Assembly: GCF_033963835.1 (NCBI RefSeq)
Contig: NZ_JAXBME010000001.1
Location: 372,001-436,000, forward strand
Direction: 5' to 3'
Source: Cytobacillus sp. IB215665
GTDB taxonomy: Bacteria; Bacillota; Bacilli; Bacillales; SM2101
Length of the DNA: 64,000 nt
Of the stretch, positions 26,854-34,903 are shown piece by piece. The notes under the pieces were generated by a model that made no database searches, had not been told where the DNA came from, and saw only the letters and a list, made by a program, of their open reading frames with translations. A program made the position numbers and the translations under genes. Numbering within the stretch: position 1 is the stretch's first letter; each line of letters begins with the position of its first letter.

Positions 26854-27522
26854 ATGCAGGATAAAGAGTGGCTTGAAGAGCTTCTAGAAATGGGTAGTCG
26901 TGACGAAAAACTTAGCCCTAAGCAAAAGAAAATCCTTGAGGCTGCTGTTGAAATATTTTCCGAAAAGGGATTTGCAGCATCATCTACTAGTGAAATAGCT
27001 AAAAGGGCTGGGGTAGCAGAGGGTACAATTTTTCGACATTACAAAACGAAGCATGACCTGTTAATTTCAATCGTAGTTCCAACTTGGACAAAAATTATTA
27101 CACCATTGCTCGCAAAATCATTCGTGAAAGAAGTGTTTAATAAAAATCAATACAAGCAAGCTGAGGATTTTCTTCGAGCGTTATTAACTAACCGCTTAGA
27201 ATTCGCTAAGAAGCATTTACCGATGCTGAAAATTCTGTTGCAAGAGATCCCTTTTCAGGAGGAGCTGAAAGAGCAATTTACGAGTATATTTACTGAACAT
27301 ATTTATGTTCAGTTGCAAAAGATAATTGAACAGTTCCAAAAGCAAGGCGATATTATTGATCTCCCCTCAAAAACGGTCATTCGTATGATTTTGACTACTG
27401 GTATTGGATTTATACTAACAAGGTTATTGATTTTACCTGAGGCTGAATGGGATGATGAACAAGAGATTGAGCATACTATTCAATTTATGCTTTATGGTTT
27501 ATCTGGGAAAGAAGACAATTAA
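26854..27522 (+). CDS. TetR family transcriptional regulator
   Basis: A 222-residue regulator with an N-terminal helix-turn-helix (about 25-70: KILEAAVEIFSEKGFAASST, SEIAKRAGVAEGTIFRHYKT) and a helical ligand domain. ATG 26854 is chosen for its AAGGAG site; a longer frame from ATG 26806 has a weaker one. Third gene of the ABC operon and the natural ligand for the dyad at 24992-25005. A strong bidirectional terminator follows. Confidence 0.9.
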   Translation: MQDKEWLEELLEMGSRDEKLSPKQKKILEAAVEIFSEKGFAASSTSEIAKRAGVAEGTIFRHYKTKHDLLISIVVPTWTKIITPLLAKSFVKEVFNKNQYKQAEDFLRALLTNRLEFAKKHLPMLKILLQEIPFQEELKEQFTSIFTEHIYVQLQKIIEQFQKQGDIIDLPSKTVIRMILTTGIGFILTRLLILPEAEWDDEQEIEHTIQFMLYGLSGKEDN

Positions 27523-27602
27523 AGAAGCGACGTAAGTGCATATATAATAGCTGTCTGTACTGGACTAATGTTAAACAATTGTCAATGTGAAAATATCCAT
27601 TT

Positions 27603-27638
27603 AAAAAGAAATGTGTGTAAAATCATACATTTCTTTTT
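27603..27638 (+). terminator. strong bidirectional terminator
   Basis: AAAAAGAAATGTGTG and CATACATTTCTTTTT form a 15-bp stem with one G-T wobble and a six-base loop; T runs close the stem on both strands. Confidence 0.85.
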
Positions 27639-27682
27639 GCTGTTTAGGCGTTCCCATTTTTTAACGGAATGAGGTTTAATGT

Positions 27683-27776
27683 GATTGTTACGTTTTTTTA
27701 TAGAAGAAAAAATGCCAAGACACTGTAACTGTTACGTATTTATTTCTACGTACGAAAAAACAAGCAAAGCGAAAAA
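27683..27776 (+). mobile_element. MITE-like element, left end missing
   Basis: TTTTTTATAGAAGAAAAAAT, ACGTATTTATTTCTACGTAC and CAAGCAAAGCGAAAAAAG follow the family interior and a decayed right end. The left terminus is not recognisable. Confidence 0.6.
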
Positions 27777-27938
27777 AGTTCTTACTTAAAACATAATTAA
27801 ATTAATATAAAGATTACTATTCTAAAAAATATTTACAATTATCTGTCCATTCGTTAGTATAAAAATGGGTATTAATCTATTTTTTTGAATATTAGCATGG
27901 ATAGTTTAGTATCTAAAAAATCTAAGGAGGAGATTAAG

Positions 27939-27995
27939 ATGGTAATTACAACAAAGTTAAAGGATTTTAATAAGGTTAGGAATTGTAAAACGTAG
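27939..27995 (+). CDS. possible 18-residue small protein or leader peptide
   Basis: ATG 27939 opens an 18-codon frame (MVITTKLKDFNKVRNCKT) ending at TAG. It is preceded by TAAGGAGGAG (27923-27932), one of the strongest ribosome binding sites in the window, at ideal spacing. The peptide is basic and not hydrophobic. It may be a real small protein, an upstream leader for the GNAT fusion gene 170 bp downstream, or the surviving start of a lost gene. Only comparison across relatives or ribosome profiling can decide. Confidence 0.35.
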   Translation: MVITTKLKDFNKVRNCKT

Positions 27996-28163
27996 AAATA
28001 AGAAAAAACTATAACTGAGTGTTCAACAATGACAAGCGGCTTGAGATAACGATGCATTTTTCTAGAAGAAAAATTAAGCTATGAATAAACGTAATTAAAG
28101 CAAAAAGCTTCTAGAGTGGACTCACCGACGGATTTTTTGAGCATCTCAATAAGGGGAATGATC

Positions 28164-31100
28164 ATGGGGAAAGTGACATCAGATATTAATATTGTAGAAT
28201 ATCATAACGGATTAGCTGAAGCTGTAGCAGATATGTGGAATAACAGTCAAGAGGGCTGGGGAGGGTCCACATCTGTAAAAACAGGTGTACAGGTGAAAGT
28301 GCAGGAACAGAATTCTAGTAATATTAAAGTATTTTTAGCAATGGATGGAGATATGGTAGTTGGTTATTGTTCATTATCTGAATACCGTGAAGACCGAGGA
28401 GCTATGTATATTCCATTATTAAATGTTCGCCCAGATTATCATGGGAAAAAGATCGGGAAAATGCTCGTAACAAGAGTATTGAACGAAGTAATTCAAAGGA
28501 AATGGCCGCGTCTTGATTTGTATACATGGCCCGGAAATACGAAGGCTGTTCCTCTATACAAAAAATGTGGGTTCTTTTGGGAAGATCGTGATGATACTAC
28601 ACATTTGATGAATCTTATTCCAACTGTGCTCGATACAGATGCAGTGAAAGATTATTTTGCAAAAGTAGATTGGTATACTGCTAGTGATCGGCAAATAGAA
28701 GTCATACCAGATGATATTAAACGTAACCATTTTGTTTATTACGAGTATTCGTGGAACGACGAGAACTATGGTAAATTACGTATGCAGTTTGAAAGGTCAG
28801 GCCGTGGTTTACGGCTTATTGAAACGGATGACTATTTAGTAGAAGCTACAGTAGAGGACTTTGAACTTGTTTGTAACAAATCTCATCAAATCCAATTTCA
28901 TGTCATAAATAAAACCGATAAGCCCCTTCAACTTCGATTTGAAGGGGAAGAGCAAGGGCAAATTAGTTTTTTATATGACAATGAAGTCATGGTCGAAGGT
29001 GAAAAGACTATTGAAGCGATGTTTTCAATCGCTGACTATGTAGAAGAGCAAAGCCCATGGCGAACACATCCAACTGTGCAAACAAATGTGTGGATAAATG
29101 GCAAAAAAGCTACTTTTGCAATTGGAGTGAATCCGAAATTACCTGCAAATATGAAAGCTGTTGCACCACAAGATCAATTTATGATAGGGGAAGAGGTAAC
29201 CTTTTTCATTGATATTGAAAATCAATCAAAGGGCGAGCAAACATTTTCTTTCTCATTACCTTCTACGGATTTGCTAAAGATTAAGCAACAAAAGGTAGAA
29301 GTAACATTACAAGGGAAAGAAAAAATGTCTTTACCGATTGATGCACAGTTACATGGCTATGGTTTTTATGGACCAGAAATAGAAGTTTTTGTTATAAGGG
29401 ACGGTCTTACGGAACAAACCTTTAATAAACGAATTGGGGTTGGTTTTAAAGGGATTGGCGCCCAATTTGACGGGGAATGTGATGAATACTGGCATATTTA
29501 TAATGGGAGTTACCAAGGATATTTTAGTAAGTTTAATAATGAATTCATTCCAGGTCGTAATATGAGTGATTCTCAACGGACAACGCTCATGTTTGCTAAG
29601 CTTGGGAAGCCGTATAACGACGAGTTTTCTAAGAAAAAACCAACGAAGGTGGAGTTTGAGCAACAACAAGGAGCAATGGTTTTAAAGGCAACATTTGAGT
29701 CAGAGTCCATGAATAATATTTCATTTGTTTATATTTATAAGCTTTTTGCAGAAGGTTTAATAGAGGCAGCAGTACAACTGACGAACCAAGGTAACGAAGT
29801 TACATCAGAAGATGTGTGGATAAGTCAGCCGATTTATCATAGTCTGGAAAACCCAGTTTTTCATTATAATAATGAGCTAGTTGAACACGGTAAAGGCTTC
29901 ACTTTTTACGGAGAATGGGAAAGCTCTAAGCTTACGGAAAACTGGATTTTTTCACAGTACAAACCCTACCCTAGTGGATTTTGCTGGCCAAAGAAATCGC
30001 AGTTGCAATTTGAAAACTGGTACACGTATTGTGAACAAAACCTTGGTAAGCTTGATGGGGGAGTGACTGTACAAACAGAGCCAATCTTCATCAACATGGG
30101 TGCCTTTCAAACATGGAAAGAGTTCCGTCGTTTTGCGGAAAGAAAGCCTGTCAACAAACAGTTGCCACAGGATGCAATAGAGGTTGTATATAATGATAGA
30201 AACCCTGTTATCTCAACAAATGAAATCGTCATTAAAGCGGAACAAAAGAAAAATACCTCATCAGATGGAACTGTCCAAGTCAACTTGGCAAATGACACAT
30301 ACGCAGGAGAACATGAAGTATCTGTCCCAGTTAAGCACATTCATGATCCGTTCGTGCATGTGAAGGTGAAAGATCGACGTAATAATATAGCATATTATTC
30401 AGACCGCGTCTTACTGAAACCTTCAAATGATAAAGTTGTGCATCATATTGTTGAAGAGGATGACCTAAAAGTTCATAGAGTGAATAATGGTTTAATAGAT
30501 ATAGGAGCGTCAACAGACTTTTTCCCTACGCTATTTTCATTAAAAATGAATGGAGTAGAATGGTTGGATTCATCCTTTCCGAAGCTAACGTCTAAATCGT
30601 GGTGGAATCCATGGTCAGGTGGTATTCGTAGCACAATGAGTGATATGAGTAACCGTTCTTGGAGCAAGGAATCATCTTCGATTCAGTTTGCTACTTTAAA
30701 GGATCAATTTCATAATGTATGGGAAGGTTTAGAAATTTCAACGAGCATTACGGAACACAAAAAATATAAAGGACTTAATTTTCACCAATATTTTATGATG
30801 CTACCGGGAGTACCTGTCGTTGCTCATTTCTCGAAAATTGAACAACATACAGGTACTTACCTACTCGATAAAAAATTGGAAACTGAATTGTTAATCAAAC
30901 CTAATTCACATTTGAACAAAACCTTTATACAAAATGGTGATGTGAAGGTTACTGGTGGTGGCGCGGAATACGAGGCTAAGCTAGAACTCCAGCATGTGTT
31001 TGGTGGGGAACAAGTAGACGAAATATTGCACATCATTCAACATGACGAAGTATCAGATACTGAAGTATATATGAACAAGGATGTAACTTTTACAAGTATC

Positions 31101-31250
31101 GATCAAAAGCTACATTTAGCTAATCGTCAAACAATATTTACAAAACCGTTACTCATCACAGTAGGCAAGGATAAAATTAATCACAAGGCACTGGGTCATT
31201 TAGCAAATTTAGTCTTTACAAAAGAGGAACAATCGCATGAAAATAATTGA
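28164..31250 (+). CDS. GNAT acetyltransferase fused to a large beta-rich protein
   Basis: A 1028-residue cytoplasmic protein without signal peptide or membrane segment. Residues 1-150 are a GNAT domain with motif A (NVRPDYHGKKIGKMLVTRVL, about 87-106) and motif B (NTKAVPLYKKCGFF, about 125-138). The remaining 870 residues are predicted beta-rich with repeated Ig- or mutarotase-like stretches (MNGVEWLDSSFP; WWNPWSGGIR; NFHQYFMMLPGVPVVAHF), which I cannot assign to a named family. ATG 28164 follows AAGGGG at good spacing. It overlaps the next gene by 14 bp. The product may modify a carbohydrate or amine substrate, but this is inference. Confidence 0.8.
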   Translation: MGKVTSDINIVEYHNGLAEAVADMWNNSQEGWGGSTSVKTGVQVKVQEQNSSNIKVFLAMDGDMVVGYCSLSEYREDRGAMYIPLLNVRPDYHGKKIGKMLVTRVLNEVIQRKWPRLDLYTWPGNTKAVPLYKKCGFFWEDRDDTTHLMNLIPTVLDTDAVKDYFAKVDWYTASDRQIEVIPDDIKRNHFVYYEYSWNDENYGKLRMQFERSGRGLRLIETDDYLVEATVEDFELVCNKSHQIQFHVINKTDKPLQLRFEGEEQGQISFLYDNEVMVEGEKTIEAMFSIADYVEEQSPWRTHPTVQTNVWINGKKATFAIGVNPKLPANMKAVAPQDQFMIGEEVTFFIDIENQSKGEQTFSFSLPSTDLLKIKQQKVEVTLQGKEKMSLPIDAQLHGYGFYGPEIEVFVIRDGLTEQTFNKRIGVGFKGIGAQFDGECDEYWHIYNGSYQGYFSKFNNEFIPGRNMSDSQRTTLMFAKLGKPYNDEFSKKKPTKVEFEQQQGAMVLKATFESESMNNISFVYIYKLFAEGLIEAAVQLTNQGNEVTSEDVWISQPIYHSLENPVFHYNNELVEHGKGFTFYGEWESSKLTENWIFSQYKPYPSGFCWPKKSQLQFENWYTYCEQNLGKLDGGVTVQTEPIFINMGAFQTWKEFRRFAERKPVNKQLPQDAIEVVYNDRNPVISTNEIVIKAEQKKNTSSDGTVQVNLANDTYAGEHEVSVPVKHIHDPFVHVKVKDRRNNIAYYSDRVLLKPSNDKVVHHIVEEDDLKVHRVNNGLIDIGASTDFFPTLFSLKMNGVEWLDSSFPKLTSKSWWNPWSGGIRSTMSDMSNRSWSKESSSIQFATLKDQFHNVWEGLEISTSITEHKKYKGLNFHQYFMMLPGVPVVAHFSKIEQHTGTYLLDKKLETELLIKPNSHLNKTFIQNGDVKVTGGGAEYEAKLELQHVFGGEQVDEILHIIQHDEVSDTEVYMNKDVTFTSIDQKLHLANRQTIFTKPLLITVGKDKINHKALGHLANLVFTKEEQSHENN

Positions 31251-32088
31251 TGCTCATCTGCATTTTTCAAAAATTAATAGCTTCTTTCAAACTGCAGATG
31301 AAATGTCAAAAGTTAATTACTCATCTGAAGGAATCGTAAAGGAATTTAAAGAGGCGAATGTTGTACTTGGGATTGCAATGGGGTTAACTGAAACGTCCAA
31401 TCAAGGATTTCCTTCAAAGTACGCACAAACACCAATGGGGATTGATTTATCGTCGTCAATCCCTCCTTCTTTTGTATATTGTGCAGGGGTTAATCCTTAT
31501 ACTTTAACTAAGGAATCATTGCGAATGCTCGAGAAAGAAGTTCAGAAGCCTCATGTAGTTGGGATAAAAATTTATTTAGGGTACTATCCTTTTTATGCGT
31601 ATGATGACGTTTATAAGCCAGTATATGAATTAGCTGCGAAATATGGGCTACCAGTCGTATTTCATACAGGAGATACTTATTCAGATAGAGGATTATTGAA
31701 GTATTCCCATCCTCTCACGCTTGATGAAGTTGCTGTAGAACATCGTGATGTCACATTACTGATGGCTCACCTCGGAGATCCATGGGTGTTAGATGGGGCA
31801 GAAGTAGTATATAAAAACTCCAATATGTACGCAGATTTATCTGGATGGCTTGTTGGTACAAAACAAGATATTGAAAAGCATTTAAACTCCAACTTTTTAG
31901 ATCATATTCGTCATGCTTTAACGTTTTGTGATCATTACGACAAGCTATTATTTGGCACAGATTGGCCACTTGCTCCGATACAGGCATACATTGATTTAGT
32001 GAAGGAGTTAGTACCAGAGCAGCATCACGAGGATGTTTTTTATCAAAATGCAATAAAAGTGTTTCCGAAAATTAAACCATTTTTATAA
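31237..32088 (+). CDS. amidohydrolase family protein (amidohydrolase 2 type)
   Basis: A 283-residue TIM-barrel metal hydrolase. The N-terminal metal motif is DAHLHF, later ligands are VVFHTGD and MAHLGDPW, and the catalytic aspartate lies in LLFGTDWPL near the C-terminus, all as in the amidohydrolase 2 (ACMSD-like) group that hydrolyses or decarboxylates small metabolites. Its ATG lies inside the last codons of the GNAT fusion gene with AGAGGAA as ribosome binding site, so the two are translationally coupled and likely act in one pathway. The substrate is unknown. Confidence 0.88.
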   Translation: MKIIDAHLHFSKINSFFQTADEMSKVNYSSEGIVKEFKEANVVLGIAMGLTETSNQGFPSKYAQTPMGIDLSSSIPPSFVYCAGVNPYTLTKESLRMLEKEVQKPHVVGIKIYLGYYPFYAYDDVYKPVYELAAKYGLPVVFHTGDTYSDRGLLKYSHPLTLDEVAVEHRDVTLLMAHLGDPWVLDGAEVVYKNSNMYADLSGWLVGTKQDIEKHLNSNFLDHIRHALTFCDHYDKLLFGTDWPLAPIQAYIDLVKELVPEQHHEDVFYQNAIKVFPKIKPFL

Positions 32089-32161
32089 ACAAGTGTTTTG
32101 TTAACGTTAGTTAAACTCATGTTTAGCGCTTATTGCGAAAAAATAGCTAATGTTTTAAGGT

Positions 32162-32230
32162 AAGGCTGACCAAAATCCTTTTTAAGTAATACACATATAT
32201 GTGTACTTAAGGGTTATAATGGTCAGTCTT
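32162..32230 (+). terminator. 69-nt long hairpin after the amidohydrolase gene
   Basis: AAGGCTGACCA pairs with TGGTCAGTCTT (one wobble); inside it the TCCTTTTTAAGT and ACTTAAGGGTT arms and a central ACACATATATGTGT palindrome continue the stem almost to the tip. It probably terminates the GNAT/amidohydrolase operon, although the T run after it is short. Confidence 0.6.
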
Positions 32231-32239
32231 ATTGTTATT

Positions 32240-32346
32240 GGCTTGCTATTGTTACTAAATTAAAACCACAAGAAACGGTTATAAACGTTTATCATCTTTA
32301 TATAGTAGAGAAGGTTTGACCAGCAATAATTCATTATGAAAACAGC
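32240..32346 (+). mobile_element. possible decayed MITE-like element
   Basis: GGCTTGCTATTGTTACTA, CGTTTATCATCTTTATATAG and ATTATGAAAACAGCTG follow the order of family landmarks, but identity is low. Confidence 0.4.
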
Positions 32347-32362
32347 TGTTTCTTAAATAAAT

Positions 32363-32489
32363 GCCCTTTACGTAAACCTTTGCTATAAACGTCGTTTTAC
32401 ACAAATTTTTTAACAAAGATACCCCGAAGCTTAGCTATATGCGGGTTTGTTTTTTTGTGCGAAAAACAACATTCTATACGAAAACAGCC
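32363..32489 (+). mobile_element. MITE-like element with altered interior
   Basis: The ends GCCCTTTACGTAAACCTTTG and CATTCTATACGAAAACAGCC are family termini. The interior is different from other copies and includes a CCCCGAAGCTTAGC / GCGGG hairpin followed by T residues (32421-32457), which may act as a terminator. Confidence 0.65.
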
Positions 32490-32633
32490 AAAAAAATTAT
32501 TGTAATATTGTTGTGTTACTATGACGATTAAGTATAAGAATTGAATAATGCAAAGGTTAGCTGTTATGATGGAGATAGGAATGTAACGTAGTTAAAAAGA
32601 TCTTATCCGATAACAGAAAGTAGGGGTTACAAC

Positions 32634-32930
32634 ATGTATGTAGTTATGAATGTGTTAACTGTACCTGAAGACGGTAAGTCAAAAATGGTTGAGTTATTTA
32701 GCAAGAGTGCTGAAAATATGAAGAAGGTACCAGGTTGTGTAGAATTTCAATTTTTAAGCTCGTCTGAAGAAGAGAAACAAGTCGTATATACTAAATGGGA
32801 AAGCAAGGAAGATTTTAAGGCATGGACTGAAAGTGAAGCTTTTCGTCAAGCTCACGCTGAGCGTCGAACACGTGGCACAACTGCAACTGGATCAAAGATA
32901 GAAATCTATGAAGTCGTACATAGCTCATAA
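32634..32930 (+). CDS. antibiotic biosynthesis monooxygenase family, IsdG-like
   Basis: A 98-residue ABM-fold protein. Asn6, Trp64 and His74 match in kind and in the Trp-His spacing of ten the catalytic Asn-Trp-His set of the haem-degrading IsdG/HmoA group, and FKAWTESEAFRQAHA is typical. It may therefore release iron from haem, although other ABM proteins act on other substrates. AGGGGT precedes the ATG. The gene stands alone, closed by a terminator, with the Feo iron transporter genes 4 kb away. Confidence 0.85.
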   Translation: MYVVMNVLTVPEDGKSKMVELFSKSAENMKKVPGCVEFQFLSSSEEEKQVVYTKWESKEDFKAWTESEAFRQAHAERRTRGTTATGSKIEIYEVVHSS

Positions 32931-32940
32931 TTCAACAAGA

Positions 32941-32970
32941 AAAGATGGTGTTTAGCCATCTCTTTTTTTC
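32941..32970 (+). terminator. terminator of the monooxygenase gene
   Basis: AGATGG and CCATCT form a short stem with a seven-base loop, followed by CTTTTTTT. Confidence 0.75.
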
Positions 32971-33146
32971 TTACATGAAACCTCTATTGTGAATGTATTG
33001 ACGATATCGTAAAGGTGTTTTAGTTGGCATGGATATATTAAGCAAAAATAATTTGTGATTGTACTATTTTGAATGCCTATCTTAGTATGAAAGATAAGTT
33101 AATACGAAAGCAGTTAAGGTGCGTAAATCATGGCTTAAACGGAAAA

Positions 33147-33214
33147 TATAATAAGGATGTACATTGAGGAGGTAGTCATATATGTGGACGCCTCCTCAAT
33201 TGATTTTTTCTTTT
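33147..33214 (+). ncRNA. possible short transcript antisense to the small ORF
   Basis: TATAAT (33147-33152) is followed by ATTGAGGAGG and CCTCCTCAAT (33163-33172 and 33191-33200), a perfect ten-bp hairpin with an 18-base loop, then TTGATTTTTTCTTTT. This could be a promoter-terminator pair making a short RNA that runs towards the small ORF encoded on the other strand. A 41-codon frame also starts at ATG 33182 with GAGGAGGT eight bases upstream, so a small protein gene is an alternative. No good -35 box was found. Confidence 0.3.
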
Positions 33215-33235
33215 CAATTGTTTTCAGCTAGCTCT

Positions 33236-33349
33236 TCACATCAACCAGCGGATAATGAATCCTGCAGACAAACTAAAGAGGAAAATCGCACCGATGAGAA
33301 TGACTAAAACAATAATTAGACTTGTAAATATTTCCCCTAGCTCTTTCAC
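33236..33349 (-). CDS. possible 37-residue membrane peptide
   Basis: A minus-strand frame from GTG 33349 encodes 37 residues: KELGEIFTS, then a hydrophobic stretch of about 25 residues (LIIVLVILIGAIFLFSLSAG) and FIIRWLM. AAAGGTG lies upstream at about ten bases. One transmembrane helix with a charged N-terminus is typical of small membrane proteins and of type I toxins. Frames on the other strand overlap it. I consider it likely to be translated but cannot identify the family. Confidence 0.45.
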   Translation of the reverse strand: MKELGEIFTSLIIVLVILIGAIFLFSLSAGFIIRWLM

Positions 33350-33746
33350 TATTTTTCTGCACCTTTCTTTATTTATGGACATTTTCGTAAATATTGTGGC
33401 TTATTTTCACTTGAATTTGTGAAACAGATGTGTATTATAGAATTTATTTTCTTTAGAGAAGAAAAGAAGCTACGAACTCTAGTTGGGTACGCGTTTACTT
33501 CTTAATAAGAAAAACAACAATCAATGAGAAAACAGCCTTAATTATTGGTATATAGTCACATTGTACAAGTGTTTTAATTTATTTTATACAGGTGTATTTA
33601 TCCAATATAGTAAGAAGAATGATGTACCATGAATAAGAAATTAGTAAAAAATGGATGAATGTGAGTTTGAGCACTGTAATCCTTAACAGTTGTTATTATC
33701 ATTTTGTTAGTATATAAACCGTGAGTCATTATTATGGGAGGAATGA
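33350..33746. other. spacer with a full repeat copy
   Basis: The dispersed element occupies 33377-33537. The following 200 bp leads to the MBL-fold gene and shows nothing else that I can support. Confidence 0.4.
33377..33537 (+). mobile_element. MITE-like inverted-repeat element, full length
   Basis: About 161 bp from GGACATTTTCGTAAATATTG to ATCAATGAGAAAACAGCC. The interior GAGAAGAAAAGAAGCTACGA and ACTCTAGTTGGGTACG is close to the copy at 14563-14721. Confidence 0.8.
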
Positions 33747-34595
33747 ATGATGTTACATACTCTTACAAAAAATATATATTATATGGATTTTAATCAAGAA
33801 ACAGATCAGCCGATTTTATTACTTATAGTAGGTAAAGAAAAAAGCCTTGTAATAGATGCGGGACATTCCCCAAAACATGCGGAAAAATTTTTAGAGGAAG
33901 TTCGGCAGTTAAATGTTCCAAATCCAAGCTATTTAGCTATTACACACTGGCATTGGGATCATGTTTTTGGGATTAAGACAATGAATCTCCCAACTATCTC
34001 ACACGAAATGACGAAAGAAAAGCTTACGGAAATGAGCCGATTTGAATGGGACGACAAATCAATTATAGAGCGTGTTCAAGCAGGAATAGAAAGTGAATTT
34101 TGTCAGGACTACCTATTAAGAGCGATAACAGAGGATGAAAGAAAGCAATTAACAATACAGCTTCCTGATATGACATTTTCAAGTAAATTAACTGTTGATC
34201 TTGGTGGAGTGACTTGTATATTGGAACATGTAGGTGGAGACCATGCACCCGATTCTATCGTGATCCACATACCTGAAGAGAGAGTGCTTGTCATCTCGGA
34301 CTGCTTATGGGTTGATATTTATGAACGATCATTTAAATATTCAAAAGAAAATATTTACCCCCTAATAGACAAAATATTAAGCTATGATGTCGATTACTAT
34401 GTTTCATCACATATAAATCCTGAAACGAAACAGCAATTGGCCGACTATTATCTAAATGTAGTAAAAGCGATAGGGGATTTAGTGGAAAGTAACGACACAG
34501 AACAACAGGCAACCCAAAAATTCGTAAACCACTACAACAGAAAACCAAATGAAGATGAACTATTCTTACTAAAAGCATTTATCAAAGGGGTCTGA
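33747..34595 (+). CDS. MBL-fold metallo-hydrolase
   Basis: A 282-residue member of the metallo-beta-lactamase superfamily. The metal motif HWHWDH (in ITHWHWDHVFG, about residues 70-75), LEHVGGDHAPDS and ISDCLW supply the usual histidines and aspartates, and SSHINPE the last one. The N-terminus LLLIVGKEKSLVIDAG is the typical first strand pair. Substrate unknown. ATG 33747 and ATG 33750 both fit GGGAGG; the second has the better spacing. A GGGTCTGA-type hairpin follows. Confidence 0.88.
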   Translation: MMLHTLTKNIYYMDFNQETDQPILLLIVGKEKSLVIDAGHSPKHAEKFLEEVRQLNVPNPSYLAITHWHWDHVFGIKTMNLPTISHEMTKEKLTEMSRFEWDDKSIIERVQAGIESEFCQDYLLRAITEDERKQLTIQLPDMTFSSKLTVDLGGVTCILEHVGGDHAPDSIVIHIPEERVLVISDCLWVDIYERSFKYSKENIYPLIDKILSYDVDYYVSSHINPETKQQLADYYLNVVKAIGDLVESNDTEQQATQKFVNHYNRKPNEDELFLLKAFIKGV

Positions 34596-34640
34596 TCCAC
34601 GTTGCTGTAGCGTTAAATTAGTAGGAGGTCAGATCCCTTA
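34587..34640 (+). terminator. GGTCTGA-type hairpin after MBL gene
   Basis: AAGGGGTCTGATCC and GGAGGTCAGATCCCTT form an imperfect stem around a 25-base loop, followed by AGTTTTG. The arms and tail resemble those of the hairpin at 39901-39963, pointing to a repeated terminator element. Confidence 0.65.
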
Positions 34641-34711
34641 GTTTTGTTTTGGTAGTAAGAAAACACAATATTTGTATTGTATTTAAGTCTCAATTATAAA
34701 AAAGTGACCGT

Positions 34712-34862
34712 GGATATTTTCGCATTATTTGTTGCTTTTATTTTTACATATAAGCATTTCTACACCAAGCGTTCGTGGCATCTTTTCTATTGTACAACGA
34801 TGACTAACCTATAAAACCACTTTTTAAGGTACTAATTTGATAGCAAAAGTTAAAAAGAACCC
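34712..34862 (-). mobile_element. MITE-like inverted-repeat element, diverged
   Basis: Reverse orientation: GGATATTTTCGCATTATTTG at one end, CGTTCGTGGCATCTTTTCTA inside and TTGATAGCAAAAGTTAAAAA at the other end. About 151 bp. Confidence 0.7.
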
Positions 34863-34894
34863 CCATCACCTTAACAATTTAAAAGTGATGGGGG
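34858..34894 (-). terminator. terminator of the feo operon
   Basis: CCCCCATCAC and GTGATGGGGG form a perfect ten-bp stem; on the minus strand TTCTTTTT follows. It lies ten bases after the stop of the FeoB membrane gene. Confidence 0.85.
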
Positions 34895-34903
34895 TCAGAG
34901 CTC

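Larger units (their letters stand above)
27523..28163. other. spacer with terminator, repeat fragment and small ORF
   Basis: Contains a strong hairpin (27603-27638), a fragment of the dispersed element (27683-27776) and an 18-codon ORF with a very strong ribosome binding site (27939-27995). No other gene is seen. Confidence 0.45.
32089..32633. other. spacer with large palindrome and repeat copies
   Basis: Contains the hairpin 32162-32230, a decayed repeat copy (about 32240-32346) and another copy (32363-32489). The last 140 bp before the monooxygenase gene shows no gene. Confidence 0.45.
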
